Origin: Herminiimonas sp. KBW02
GTDB taxonomy: Bacteria > Pseudomonadota > Gammaproteobacteria > Burkholderiales > Burkholderiaceae_D
DNA: 64,000 nucleotides
NCBI RefSeq assembly: GCF_003852535.1
Contig: NZ_QAJP01000007.1
Coordinates: forward strand, 62,001 to 126,000
Direction: 5' to 3'
This document shows positions 15,985 through 23,444 of the stretch, piece after piece. The notes under the pieces were generated by a model. It saw only the letters and a program-made list of their open reading frames with translations, was not told the origin of the DNA and did not search any database. The stretch's first letter is position 1; every line of letters starts with the position of its first letter. The translations under genes were made by a program, and so were the position numbers.

Positions 15985-17973
15985 ATGCATATTTCAACAC
16001 CTTTGCTGAAGGGCGGGCTGGCGCTCGCCTGCCTGCTGACGCTGTCAGCTTGCCAGCATGCACCCAAATCGGCTGCAGCAAGCACCTCAAGTGCAGTCGT
16101 GTCAGTCAAGCCTGCGGCGGCGGTAGTTACGCCGCTGGCGCTGAGCATGAGCGCGGTCGATACTGGCCTCAAGACAGAAATGGCGCAGTTACTGGCGCCG
16201 CAAAATATCATCCCCGGAGCAGATCGCCTGGTGGTCAGCAAGAAGAAAGGCATTTTGCTGCTGAATAAACAGGGCGAAACGCTGGACACATTGACGGGTA
16301 CTTTCGGCAGTACCGATCATCGGGCTGACGGCAATGGACTGTTGCTGGCAGCGGTCGATGCGGATCGTCAGCAAGCCATGATCACCAGCCGCCTCAGTAA
16401 TCAAAAGGGCTGGACGCCACGGCAATATATACCGCGCCGTGATTTCAAGATTGATGGTGTATGCCTGTATCAGGATGAAGCCAGCAATGCATTTGTATTC
16501 CTGGTTGGTGAAGAAGGCCTGGGCGAGCAATGGCTGGTCGCCAGCAAGGCAGTACCGCTGGCGACTCCGCAACGCATACGTCGCATGAGCTTGCCGCCGG
16601 AAAGTTCGACGTGCGCGGTCGATGATGCAGCAGGCCTGATGTACGTGAACGAAGAAAAGGTCGGACTGTGGGCCTACGACGCACATCCGGAAGCAGAGCT
16701 GGCGCGCTATCCGGTCGGCCTGCGTCAGCCTATGGGCGATATCGCCGGTTCTGCCGCGGGTATGGCGGTAGTGCCGGGTGGTGTGTTGCTGCTGGATGCG
16801 GATAAAGCGATGCTGCATCGTTATGCCCGCGATAAGAAAAATACCTGGCGCACACTTCCTGCAATTGCCTTGAATTCTTTCGATGAACCGGAGCAACTGA
16901 GTGTCCGTGTCAGCGGCAAACAGATCGATGTACTGGTTCAGGACGAGCGCGGCTTGCACCGCGGTGTGCTTGACTGGTTGCCTGCTGCGCCGCAAGCAGT
17001 GAAGCGCTTGCCAATACTGCAGGCACAGGTACAGACCGATCTGGTGCCTAGCCTGGGCGATGCGGCCGATGATCCGGCGATTTGGGTGCACCCGACCGAC
17101 GCTGCCCGCAGCCGTGTGTTCGGTACTGACAAACAGGGTGGCTTGCTGGTGTACGACATGAAGGGGCGTAAATTGCAGGACTTGCGCGTAGGTCGCCTGA
17201 ACAACGTCGATGTCCGTTCCGGCTTCATGCACAAGGGGAAACTCATCGACCTCGCGGTAGCCAGCAATCGCGATCACGACAGTTTGCATGTGTTTGCGAT
17301 AGATCGCAGCAGCGGACAAGTATCTGAACTCGGCCAGTACCCGACCGGGCTCAAGGATATCTACGGCATCTGCATGTTCAAGGATGCGCAAGGCAACATC
17401 GATGCCATTGCTAACGGTAAAGATGGCAGCTTCATGCAATATCGCCTGACTTCATTGAACGGCAAGGTGCAAAGCCGCCTGGTGCGTCAGTTCAAGGTGG
17501 CAACGCAACCGGAAGGATGCGTCGCCGATGATCACGGACAACAACTGTTTGTCGGTGAAGAAGATGTGGCGGTGTGGGCACTGGATGCACGTGCAGAAGC
17601 ACCGACTGCGATGACCAGGGTCATTGGTGTAGGCGAGGTTGCACATGCCGACATAGAAGGCCTGGGCTTTTATCGCGGTGCACGTCATACCTATCTGGTC
17701 ATTTCCAGTCAGGGCAACGACAGCTATGTGGTGCTTGACGGCCAGGCGCCGTACGCCGTACGCGGTGCATTCCGGATCGGCCTCAATGCCAAGGCTGGAA
17801 TAGATGGCGTCTCGGAAACAGACGGACTGGAAGTGGTCTCTGCCAACCTCGGAGGCATCTGGAAGCAGGGCATGCTGGTGGTGCAGGACGGGCGTAAACG
17901 CATGCCGGAAGGCAAGCAAAACTACAAGTACGTGCCGTGGTCTGCCGTCGCAGACGCATTGGGACTTGAATAA
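15985..17973 (+). CDS. Beta-propeller phytase lipoprotein
   Basis: Predicted to release phosphate from phytate. The 662-residue protein has a lipoprotein signal with lipobox LSAC (Cys23), so it is membrane-anchored at the cell envelope. Two consecutive propeller-like halves follow: a divergent N-terminal one (about 60-340) and a canonical C-terminal one (about 350-660). The second half holds ADDPAIWVHPTD, LNNVDVR, IYGICMF and EGCVADDHGQQLFVGEED, the signatures of beta-propeller phytases. Dual-domain phytases of this type are known. It begins 16 bases after the receptor stop and is surely in the same operon. The start is the ATG at 15985; an earlier in-frame TTG would spoil the signal peptide. 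Confidence 0.92.
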   Translation: MHISTPLLKGGLALACLLTLSACQHAPKSAAASTSSAVVSVKPAAAVVTPLALSMSAVDTGLKTEMAQLLAPQNIIPGADRLVVSKKKGILLLNKQGETLDTLTGTFGSTDHRADGNGLLLAAVDADRQQAMITSRLSNQKGWTPRQYIPRRDFKIDGVCLYQDEASNAFVFLVGEEGLGEQWLVASKAVPLATPQRIRRMSLPPESSTCAVDDAAGLMYVNEEKVGLWAYDAHPEAELARYPVGLRQPMGDIAGSAAGMAVVPGGVLLLDADKAMLHRYARDKKNTWRTLPAIALNSFDEPEQLSVRVSGKQIDVLVQDERGLHRGVLDWLPAAPQAVKRLPILQAQVQTDLVPSLGDAADDPAIWVHPTDAARSRVFGTDKQGGLLVYDMKGRKLQDLRVGRLNNVDVRSGFMHKGKLIDLAVASNRDHDSLHVFAIDRSSGQVSELGQYPTGLKDIYGICMFKDAQGNIDAIANGKDGSFMQYRLTSLNGKVQSRLVRQFKVATQPEGCVADDHGQQLFVGEEDVAVWALDARAEAPTAMTRVIGVGEVAHADIEGLGFYRGARHTYLVISSQGNDSYVVLDGQAPYAVRGAFRIGLNAKAGIDGVSETDGLEVVSANLGGIWKQGMLVVQDGRKRMPEGKQNYKYVPWSAVADALGLE

Positions 17974-18055
17974 GCGTTTGTCATCAAGCGGCAACATGAA
18001 TGTCATTTAATAGGCTGCTCCGCCTTCACTGGTGGAGCGGCAATCAGGAGTAAGC

Positions 18056-18769
18056 ATGCACAATGCAATGGAAAAAATGACGATATGGGGATTGATCAGC
18101 GACGCCAGCCTGCTGGTACAAGCGGTCATGCTCATACTGGTCGCAGCGTCTGTCCTCAGTTGGTATCTGATCGTCTTGCGTTCCGTCGCGCTCAAGCGCG
18201 AGGAAGCAGAAGTGGCTGAGTTTCAATCCAGCTTCCGCGCAACGGCGGACCTGCATCATTTATATAACGACAGCAAAAAATCGGCGCACGAGCACGGTGG
18301 TTTGCAAACCATTTTTGTCGCCGGTTATCACGAATACCTGCAATTCCGTAACGAGCCAGGCATCACCGGCGACATCGTGCGTGAAGGTGTAGAGCGCGCC
18401 AGTCTGGTCAGCATCGGCGAACAGGAAGCGCGTCTGGAACACGGTTTGTCGCTGTTGGCAACCATCGGTTCGGTCAGCCCGTACATCGGCCTCTTTGGCA
18501 CCGTATGGGGCATCATGAATTCCTTCATCGGTTTATCCGAGGTGCAGCAGGCGACCTTATCAACGGTAGCGCCGGGTATTGCAGAAGCACTGATAGCTAC
18601 CGCTATCGGTCTGTTCGCCGCGATTCCTGCCGTCATCGCCTACAACCGTTTCAGCGCACGTGCTGCGGCACTGGCTGCGCGTTACTACAACTTTGGCAAT
18701 GAACTGCAGACACGCCTGCATCGCCTGATGCACATTGCGCGCAAGCCGGTGGAAGCACTGGCGGCCTGA
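18056..18769 (+). CDS. exbB: ExbB-type proton channel protein
   Basis: Inner-membrane proton-channel subunit that energises TonB. The 237 residues have three membrane helices (about 15-36, 130-150 and 170-192) and the MotA/TolQ/ExbB signature (TIGSVSPYIGLFGTVWGIMN, then VAPGIAEALIATAIGLFAAI). AGGAG precedes the ATG at 18056. It heads a compact exbB-exbD-tonB block. TolQ is an alternative by sequence, but the absence of tolA/tolB/pal here and the presence of a TonB receptor and TonB favour ExbB dedicated to this uptake system. Confidence 0.9.
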   Translation: MHNAMEKMTIWGLISDASLLVQAVMLILVAASVLSWYLIVLRSVALKREEAEVAEFQSSFRATADLHHLYNDSKKSAHEHGGLQTIFVAGYHEYLQFRNEPGITGDIVREGVERASLVSIGEQEARLEHGLSLLATIGSVSPYIGLFGTVWGIMNSFIGLSEVQQATLSTVAPGIAEALIATAIGLFAAIPAVIAYNRFSARAAALAARYYNFGNELQTRLHRLMHIARKPVEALAA

Positions 18770-18780
18770 GGAGTATAAAC

Positions 18781-19224
18781 ATGCGCAAACCGCAAACCAA
18801 ATACGGCCCTAAAGCAGAAATGAATGTGGTGCCTTATATCGACGTCATGCTGGTATTGCTGGTGATCTTCATGGTGACAACGCCTATGCTGCTGCAGGGG
18901 GTGCAACTGGATTTGCCGAAGGTGGCAAATGAAGCGATCGCCACCAATGAGAAACAAAAAATCCTGACCTTGTCGGTGCAGGCTAATGGCAACTATTACT
19001 GGAACGTCGGCACGGATATTGATACCACCAGTCGCAGCGACAGTGCGGTCGATATAGATGAAATGGCGAGCAAAGTCGGCCGCATCATAGCCGAGCATGG
19101 TGATACCAAAGTACTGGTACGCGCTGACAAGTCGGCGGATTACGCCACTGTGATTGCCGGCATCGCTGCCTTGCAGCGCGGTGGTGTGACCAATCTGGGC
19201 CTGATTACCGAGGCACCGCAATGA
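18781..19224 (+). CDS. exbD: ExbD-type energy-transducing protein
   Basis: Partner of ExbB, 147 residues. A short cytoplasmic N-terminus and one membrane helix (about 17-40) contain the conserved aspartate of the proton path in NVVPYIDVMLVLLVIFMVTT. A periplasmic domain (about 45-147) ends in the typical DYATVIAGIAALQRGGVTNL segment. It starts 11 bases after exbB and overlaps tonB by four bases (ATGA), indicating coupled translation. Confidence 0.92.
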   Translation: MRKPQTKYGPKAEMNVVPYIDVMLVLLVIFMVTTPMLLQGVQLDLPKVANEAIATNEKQKILTLSVQANGNYYWNVGTDIDTTSRSDSAVDIDEMASKVGRIIAEHGDTKVLVRADKSADYATVIAGIAALQRGGVTNLGLITEAPQ

Positions 19225-20021
19225 GTGCGATGGCCTTGCCCGTACATCCATCCATCTCGCTGCCTGCTTTTGGCCGGATACGTGCTGACCGCAGTCTGGC
19301 AATAGGTCTGACGCTGGGTTTGCATGTATTCCTGGGTGCCATGCTGCTGGTGAACTGGCATACCCAAGAAAGCAAACTGGTGCCGCTGAACAGCATCAAG
19401 GTTTCCATGATCGCGTTGCCTGCACCTGCGTCGGACGCGATGAAGGTCGTGCCTGCCAGTGCGCCGCCGCTGCAGAAGCAGCCAACTCCTGTACCGGCAG
19501 AATCACCAGCAGAACTGGCACGCAAACGGGTAGAAAAAAAGCCGGAAGAAAAGCCGCGGGAAATAGTCCCTAAACCGAATGTCCCTGACTACGCAGAGCA
19601 GCAACGTAACGAGGAAATGCAGCGCCAGGCAGCGCGCAGGGATGCAGAGGCACGTCAGGCGGAAGAACAACGCCAGCGCGATGCCCATGCAGAAGGAGCA
19701 CGACAGGAGGTTGCACGGCTGGCCGCCAGTCGCCAGTACCTGCCGATAGATAAACGTGCGCCCGCTTATCCGCAACGTGCACTCGATCAGGGGCTGGAAG
19801 GTACCTGCACCGTCAGCTACACGGTCAACACGGCTGGCCGGGTGGAGCAGCCACAGGTTGCGGGCGAGTGTCATCCACTCTTCATCCGTCCTTCACTGGA
19901 AGCGGCCAAAGGCTTCCGCTATGAGCCACGTATCGTCGACGGAAAAGCCGTGGTCGTACCCAATGTGAAGAACACCTTTCAATACCGGATAGAACAGCAA
20001 GCCGCTGCATCCGCCAACTAA
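19221..20021 (+). CDS. tonB: TonB energy transducer
   Basis: Transmits proton-motive energy from ExbBD to the outer-membrane receptor. The 266 residues contain one N-terminal membrane helix (about 27-47), a proline- and charge-rich periplasm-spanning stretch (about 85-160, with KKPEEKPREIVPKP and a Glu/Arg/Gln-rich coil), and the TonB C-terminal domain (about 175-260). Recognisable core motifs are APAYPQRALDQGLEGTCTVSY and AAKGFRYEP. It overlaps exbD by four bases. Its placement between a TonB receptor and a phosphatase suggests a system-specific TonB rather than the global one. Confidence 0.92.
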   Translation: MSAMALPVHPSISLPAFGRIRADRSLAIGLTLGLHVFLGAMLLVNWHTQESKLVPLNSIKVSMIALPAPASDAMKVVPASAPPLQKQPTPVPAESPAELARKRVEKKPEEKPREIVPKPNVPDYAEQQRNEEMQRQAARRDAEARQAEEQRQRDAHAEGARQEVARLAASRQYLPIDKRAPAYPQRALDQGLEGTCTVSYTVNTAGRVEQPQVAGECHPLFIRPSLEAAKGFRYEPRIVDGKAVVVPNVKNTFQYRIEQQAAASAN

Positions 20022-20029
20022 GCCCACGC

Positions 20030-21997
20030 ATGAAACAAGCATTCAATGACTTCCATGACAGCATGGAAGCGCATGACGATATCGTCATCAATCCTGGAAA
20101 TAATCCGTCGCTAGATCAACTGCTGGATGGCGGACGTCGACGCCTGTTAAAAGGCGGGATCGGTATCGCAGCCTTCGGTTTTCTCGGCGGCGGCTTAAGT
20201 GCATGCAGTACAGCGTCTACGAATACGAGCGCGCCGCTGATCGGATTCCACGGTGTTCCGCCGCAAATGGAGCAGGCATTTGACAGGGTAGTGGTGGCAG
20301 AGGGTTACACGGCGCGCGCTTTTTTCTCATGGGGCGATGCAGTCGAGCGCGCCGCCACACCGTGGCAGGCCGACGCCAGTGATGACTGGCGTGCACAGTT
20401 GCTGCAGGCTGGTGAGAATCACGATGGCATGCACTTCTTTCCTTTTCCCGAGCATCCGAATAGCCATGGCTTGCTCGTGATGAATCATGAGTACGTCAAT
20501 CCGACCTTGCATCCGAACGGCATGAGCAAAAGGGATGGCAAGCGACCATTGCATGAAGTGCGCAAGGAACAGGCAGCACACGGCGTCAGTGTGATCGAAG
20601 TGCAGAAGGATGCGAGCGGCACATGGCAACGGGTGTTTCCATCCAGGTTTAATCGTCGTATTTCAGCTTTGACGCCCATGCGTATCAGCGGTCCGTTGGC
20701 CGGACACGCCGCGATGAAAACCGTAGCTGACCCGAGTGGTACTGAAGTGCTGGGCACGATCAATAACTGCGCAAATGGATTTACTCCATGGGGCACTTAC
20801 CTGACCTGCGAAGAAAACTGGCACAACTATTTCGTCAATCGCGACACACAGGATTACGCACAGCGTATCTCGCACAAGCGCTATGGCATCTCTACCAGCG
20901 CCAGCAAAAACTACCAGTGGGAAACCGCCGATCCACGTTTTGATGCAACGCCGGATGCTGGCAAGGAGCATGGCGGTTACGTCAACGAGCCACATCGCTT
21001 CGGCTGGGTGGTGGAAATTGATCCCTTCGATCCGCACAGCAAACCGGTCAAGCGCACAGCGTTCGGCCGCTTCTGCCGCGAGTGCGCCACCTTATCGCTG
21101 GCAGATGATGGACGTATGGCTTTTTATTCTGGCGACGATACGCGCGGCGAATACATCTACAAATTCGTTCCGCATGGTCGTTACGATGCGCGTAATCCGC
21201 AGGCCAATCGCAATCTGCTGGACAGCGGCATCTTGTACGTCGCCAAACTGGCTGCTGATGGCAGCGGACGCTGGCAGGCATTGGTGCATGGTGCAAACGG
21301 ACTGACGGTACAGAACGGATTTGCCAGCCAGGAAGACATCTTGCTGAACGCACGCACTGCGGCAGACTTCGTTGGTGCCACGCCGATGGACAGACCGGAG
21401 TGGGCAGCGGTGCATCCGGTCACGCGCGAAGTGTTTGTGACGCTCACCAATAATAATGAACGCGGCAAGAAAGTGGCGGTAGATGCGGCGAATCCACGGC
21501 CACAGAATTTGCATGGGCAGATCGTACGCTTCCGCGAGGCAGGTGATGATCCTGCGGCAGTGGACTTCAAGTGGGCTATCTTCTTGCTGGCAGGTGAGCG
21601 AGCTGACAGCAAGGATGCGAACGGCAAGCCGTTGTCACCCAACCTGGTCGGTAATATCAACGGCGATATTTTTTCATCACCGGATGGACTGGCGTTTGAT
21701 AAGGATGGCCGACTGTGGATACAGACCGACTATGACGATGACGCGCAGGAAATGCAGGCCATGGGTTGCAATCAACTCTTGTGTGCCGATACGGTAACGG
21801 GTGAAGTTCGGCGCTTCCTGGTCGGCCCGCGTGGCTGTGAGTTGACGGGTATGAGCTGGAGTCCTGACGGTAGGGCGATGTGGATCAATGTCCAGCATCC
21901 GGGTATCAGCTATCCGGCTAGTGATGGCAAGACACGGCCGCGGTCGACGACGGTGTTGATTACGCGGAATGATGGCGGGGTGATTGGGGCTGCGTGA
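20030..21997 (+). CDS. phoX: PhoX-family alkaline phosphatase
   Basis: Predicted extracytoplasmic phosphatase of the calcium/iron-dependent PhoX family (DUF839), which removes phosphate from many phosphomonoesters. The 655-residue protein has a twin-arginine signal (RRRLLKGGIGIAAFGF, about 37-52) for folded export. Family motifs are NNCANGFTPWGTYLTCEEN and GRFCREC with metal-ligating residues, the SGDDTRGEYIYKF segment, and the C-terminal GRLWIQTDYDD. A cysteine after the Tat helix (LSAC) could also lipidate it. It lies eight bases after tonB, last in the Pho-box run. No terminator is evident behind it. Confidence 0.9.
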   Translation: MKQAFNDFHDSMEAHDDIVINPGNNPSLDQLLDGGRRRLLKGGIGIAAFGFLGGGLSACSTASTNTSAPLIGFHGVPPQMEQAFDRVVVAEGYTARAFFSWGDAVERAATPWQADASDDWRAQLLQAGENHDGMHFFPFPEHPNSHGLLVMNHEYVNPTLHPNGMSKRDGKRPLHEVRKEQAAHGVSVIEVQKDASGTWQRVFPSRFNRRISALTPMRISGPLAGHAAMKTVADPSGTEVLGTINNCANGFTPWGTYLTCEENWHNYFVNRDTQDYAQRISHKRYGISTSASKNYQWETADPRFDATPDAGKEHGGYVNEPHRFGWVVEIDPFDPHSKPVKRTAFGRFCRECATLSLADDGRMAFYSGDDTRGEYIYKFVPHGRYDARNPQANRNLLDSGILYVAKLAADGSGRWQALVHGANGLTVQNGFASQEDILLNARTAADFVGATPMDRPEWAAVHPVTREVFVTLTNNNERGKKVAVDAANPRPQNLHGQIVRFREAGDDPAAVDFKWAIFLLAGERADSKDANGKPLSPNLVGNINGDIFSSPDGLAFDKDGRLWIQTDYDDDAQEMQAMGCNQLLCADTVTGEVRRFLVGPRGCELTGMSWSPDGRAMWINVQHPGISYPASDGKTRPRSTTVLITRNDGGVIGAA

Positions 21998-22064
21998 GAG
22001 TGGAGCTGAGTAGGCAGTGTTGTAGGTTGCTCATGTTAGGATTCCTTCAAAGAGTCAGGGGATT

Positions 22065-22373
22065 ATGTCTTTTCGCCAAATAGAAGACGTGGATGCGTGG
22101 GTGCAAGCCAATGGTGGGGTAGACCGCTTGCGTGCATGTATATCAGTTGGGATTTTCGGTAATGATGTCCGGTCGATTGCACTTGCTAATGAATGGTTGC
22201 GATTGGAAGAACAAAAAGTGAATGCTGATCAAGCCAACTTTGATCGCGAACTTCGTGTGCGTGAGGTCGCAGCTACCGAAGATGCTGCGAAATCGGCAAA
22301 GCTGTCGGCACGATGGGCATTCCTGGCCATGTTGATTTCCCTTGCAGCGTTCGCGGTTGCAGCGCTCAAATAG
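22065..22373 (+). CDS. Small coiled-coil/tail-anchored unknown protein
   Basis: A 102-residue protein I do not recognise. The first half is hydrophilic and helical with a charged coil-like stretch (about 45-78). A single hydrophobic segment (about 82-101) sits at the very C-terminus, suggesting a tail-anchored inner-membrane protein. TCAGGGGATT precedes the ATG. Coding is plausible because of the clean amphipathic-plus-anchor pattern. It is 35 bases ahead of another unknown membrane protein and may form an operon with it. Confidence 0.6.
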   Translation: MSFRQIEDVDAWVQANGGVDRLRACISVGIFGNDVRSIALANEWLRLEEQKVNADQANFDRELRVREVAATEDAAKSAKLSARWAFLAMLISLAAFAVAALK

Positions 22374-22408
22374 CATGGTACGATCCCTGCCAAAAATAGG
22401 GGAGAAGA

Positions 22409-23038
22409 ATGAAAATAGACTGGCGAGATAAATCGAATTGGTTCGCTGGAGTGCTTTTGTCAGGCGTAGCGTTTCTTGTGATCTACAGAATTGGTAATTT
22501 TTTCGGTTTGGATAAAAATACTTGGGCCGCTTGGGTTCAAGCGATAGGTTCGATTTTTTCCATTTGGACAGCATTTTTCATTCTTAGAAGACAGCGCGAA
22601 CATGGACGGCAACTTGTAATAGATGCGGAAAATCGTGTTTTGAAGAAGCAAATAGAAGTTGTCGATCAAATAGTTCGAAACCATATGCTTATGGTGAAGA
22701 ATATTAGTTATTTATTTAGTTTTGGGACAACGATTAATGCTCATACAATTGATTTGGAATCCAAGCTTGGGTACGGGAAAGGGAGTGTTGCAACCATTCC
22801 TTTGTACGAACTTGGTTCCAGTTCGATTGCGCTCAGTATTCAACAATTGCGGACTGCTACTGAAATTTTGGAGAATGCGCAGATACGAATCGGATCTGCT
22901 GATCCCAGTTTGAGTGCCGACAGGGATATTTCAAATTTTCTTAAACAAGAGTCGCATGAAGCAAATAAGCATTTGGAATTGGCCGAGTACAATTTTGAAA
23001 TGGGCCTGGAGCAGTTGAGATCTAGCTCTGTCTCGTAG
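22409..23038 (+). CDS. Unknown protein with two N-terminal membrane helices
   Basis: A 209-residue protein without a family I can name. Two hydrophobic helices (about 12-32 and 40-59) are followed by a long, mainly helical cytoplasmic part (about 60-209) rich in Glu, Gln and Asn. GGGGAGAAG precedes the ATG. Its base composition is clearly more AT-rich than the surrounding core genes (18 of 60 bases G or C at 22681-22740). With the small gene before it and the tRNA beyond, it may be horizontally acquired. Topology resembles sensor or defence-associated membrane proteins, but no motif supports a function. Confidence 0.65.
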   Translation: MKIDWRDKSNWFAGVLLSGVAFLVIYRIGNFFGLDKNTWAAWVQAIGSIFSIWTAFFILRRQREHGRQLVIDAENRVLKKQIEVVDQIVRNHMLMVKNISYLFSFGTTINAHTIDLESKLGYGKGSVATIPLYELGSSSIALSIQQLRTATEILENAQIRIGSADPSLSADRDISNFLKQESHEANKHLELAEYNFEMGLEQLRSSSVS

Positions 23039-23204
23039 TATTTTTTTATGCCTGGCATGAGCCATGCCATTAGTTACACGCGGCGAGCTGTTTCCAGTGT
23101 CAGGGGCTGGATAATTAGTGCGGCCTAGCGCTGATGCTAGTTCTTTAGTCGTTAGGTGTAACTGGAAGCAGGCACTGAGCAGTACCTTAAGTTCTTGATC
23201 TGAA
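23039..23204. other. Non-coding gap before the tRNA terminator
   Basis: I see no gene, integrase remnant or repeat of the tRNA 3' end here. The last bases lead into the tRNA-Leu terminator on the minus strand. Confidence 0.4.
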
Positions 23205-23205
23205 A

Positions 23206-23231
23206 TGAAAAACGCACCCAGTTGGGTGCGT
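23206..23231 (-). terminator. Terminator of tRNA-Leu
   Basis: Read on the minus strand, ACGCACCC and GGGTGCGT form an eight-base perfect stem around a four-base loop, followed by a T-run. It lies ten bases beyond the tRNA 3' end. Confidence 0.85.
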
Positions 23232-23240
23232 ATTCAATTA

Positions 23241-23325
23241 TGGTGCCGAGAGCCGGAATCGAACCGGCACGCCTTGCGGCGCGGGATTTTGAGTCCCGTG
23301 CGTCTACCTATTCCGCCATCTCGGC
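23241..23325 (-). tRNA. tRNA-Leu (anticodon CAA)
   Basis: On the minus strand the gene begins GCCGAGATGGCGGAAT and ends with an encoded CCA. The acceptor stem GCCGAGA pairs with TCTCGGC. The anticodon stem-loop CGGGA-CTCAAAA-TCCCG gives anticodon CAA, reading UUG. The extra length between anticodon and T arms is the long variable arm of leucine tRNAs. The T arm contains GGTTCGATTCC. 85 bases including CCA. Confidence 0.95.
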
Positions 23326-23444
23326 AACGCAAGCTGAGCATTATGCTCGATTTGCCGGATTTGAGCAAGACTCATCGTGCTCGAATATGCTGCCTGTACG
23401 CAAAATTTTTACAAAATCGATAGCGAATCGACACTACTGCGACA

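Noticed and set aside
14883-16289. 468-codon minus-strand frame spanning the receptor and phytase junction
   Set aside because: It crosses two certain genes on the other strand, has no ribosome site and no domain.
18056-20021. Reading exbB-exbD-tonB as a Tol-Pal cluster
   Set aside because: No tolA, tolB or pal; the third protein has a TonB C-terminal domain and the neighbours are a TonB receptor and phosphatases.
22000-23240. Possible integrated element at tRNA-Leu
   Set aside because: No integrase, no repeat of the tRNA end and no mobility gene were found; I keep only the compositional observation.
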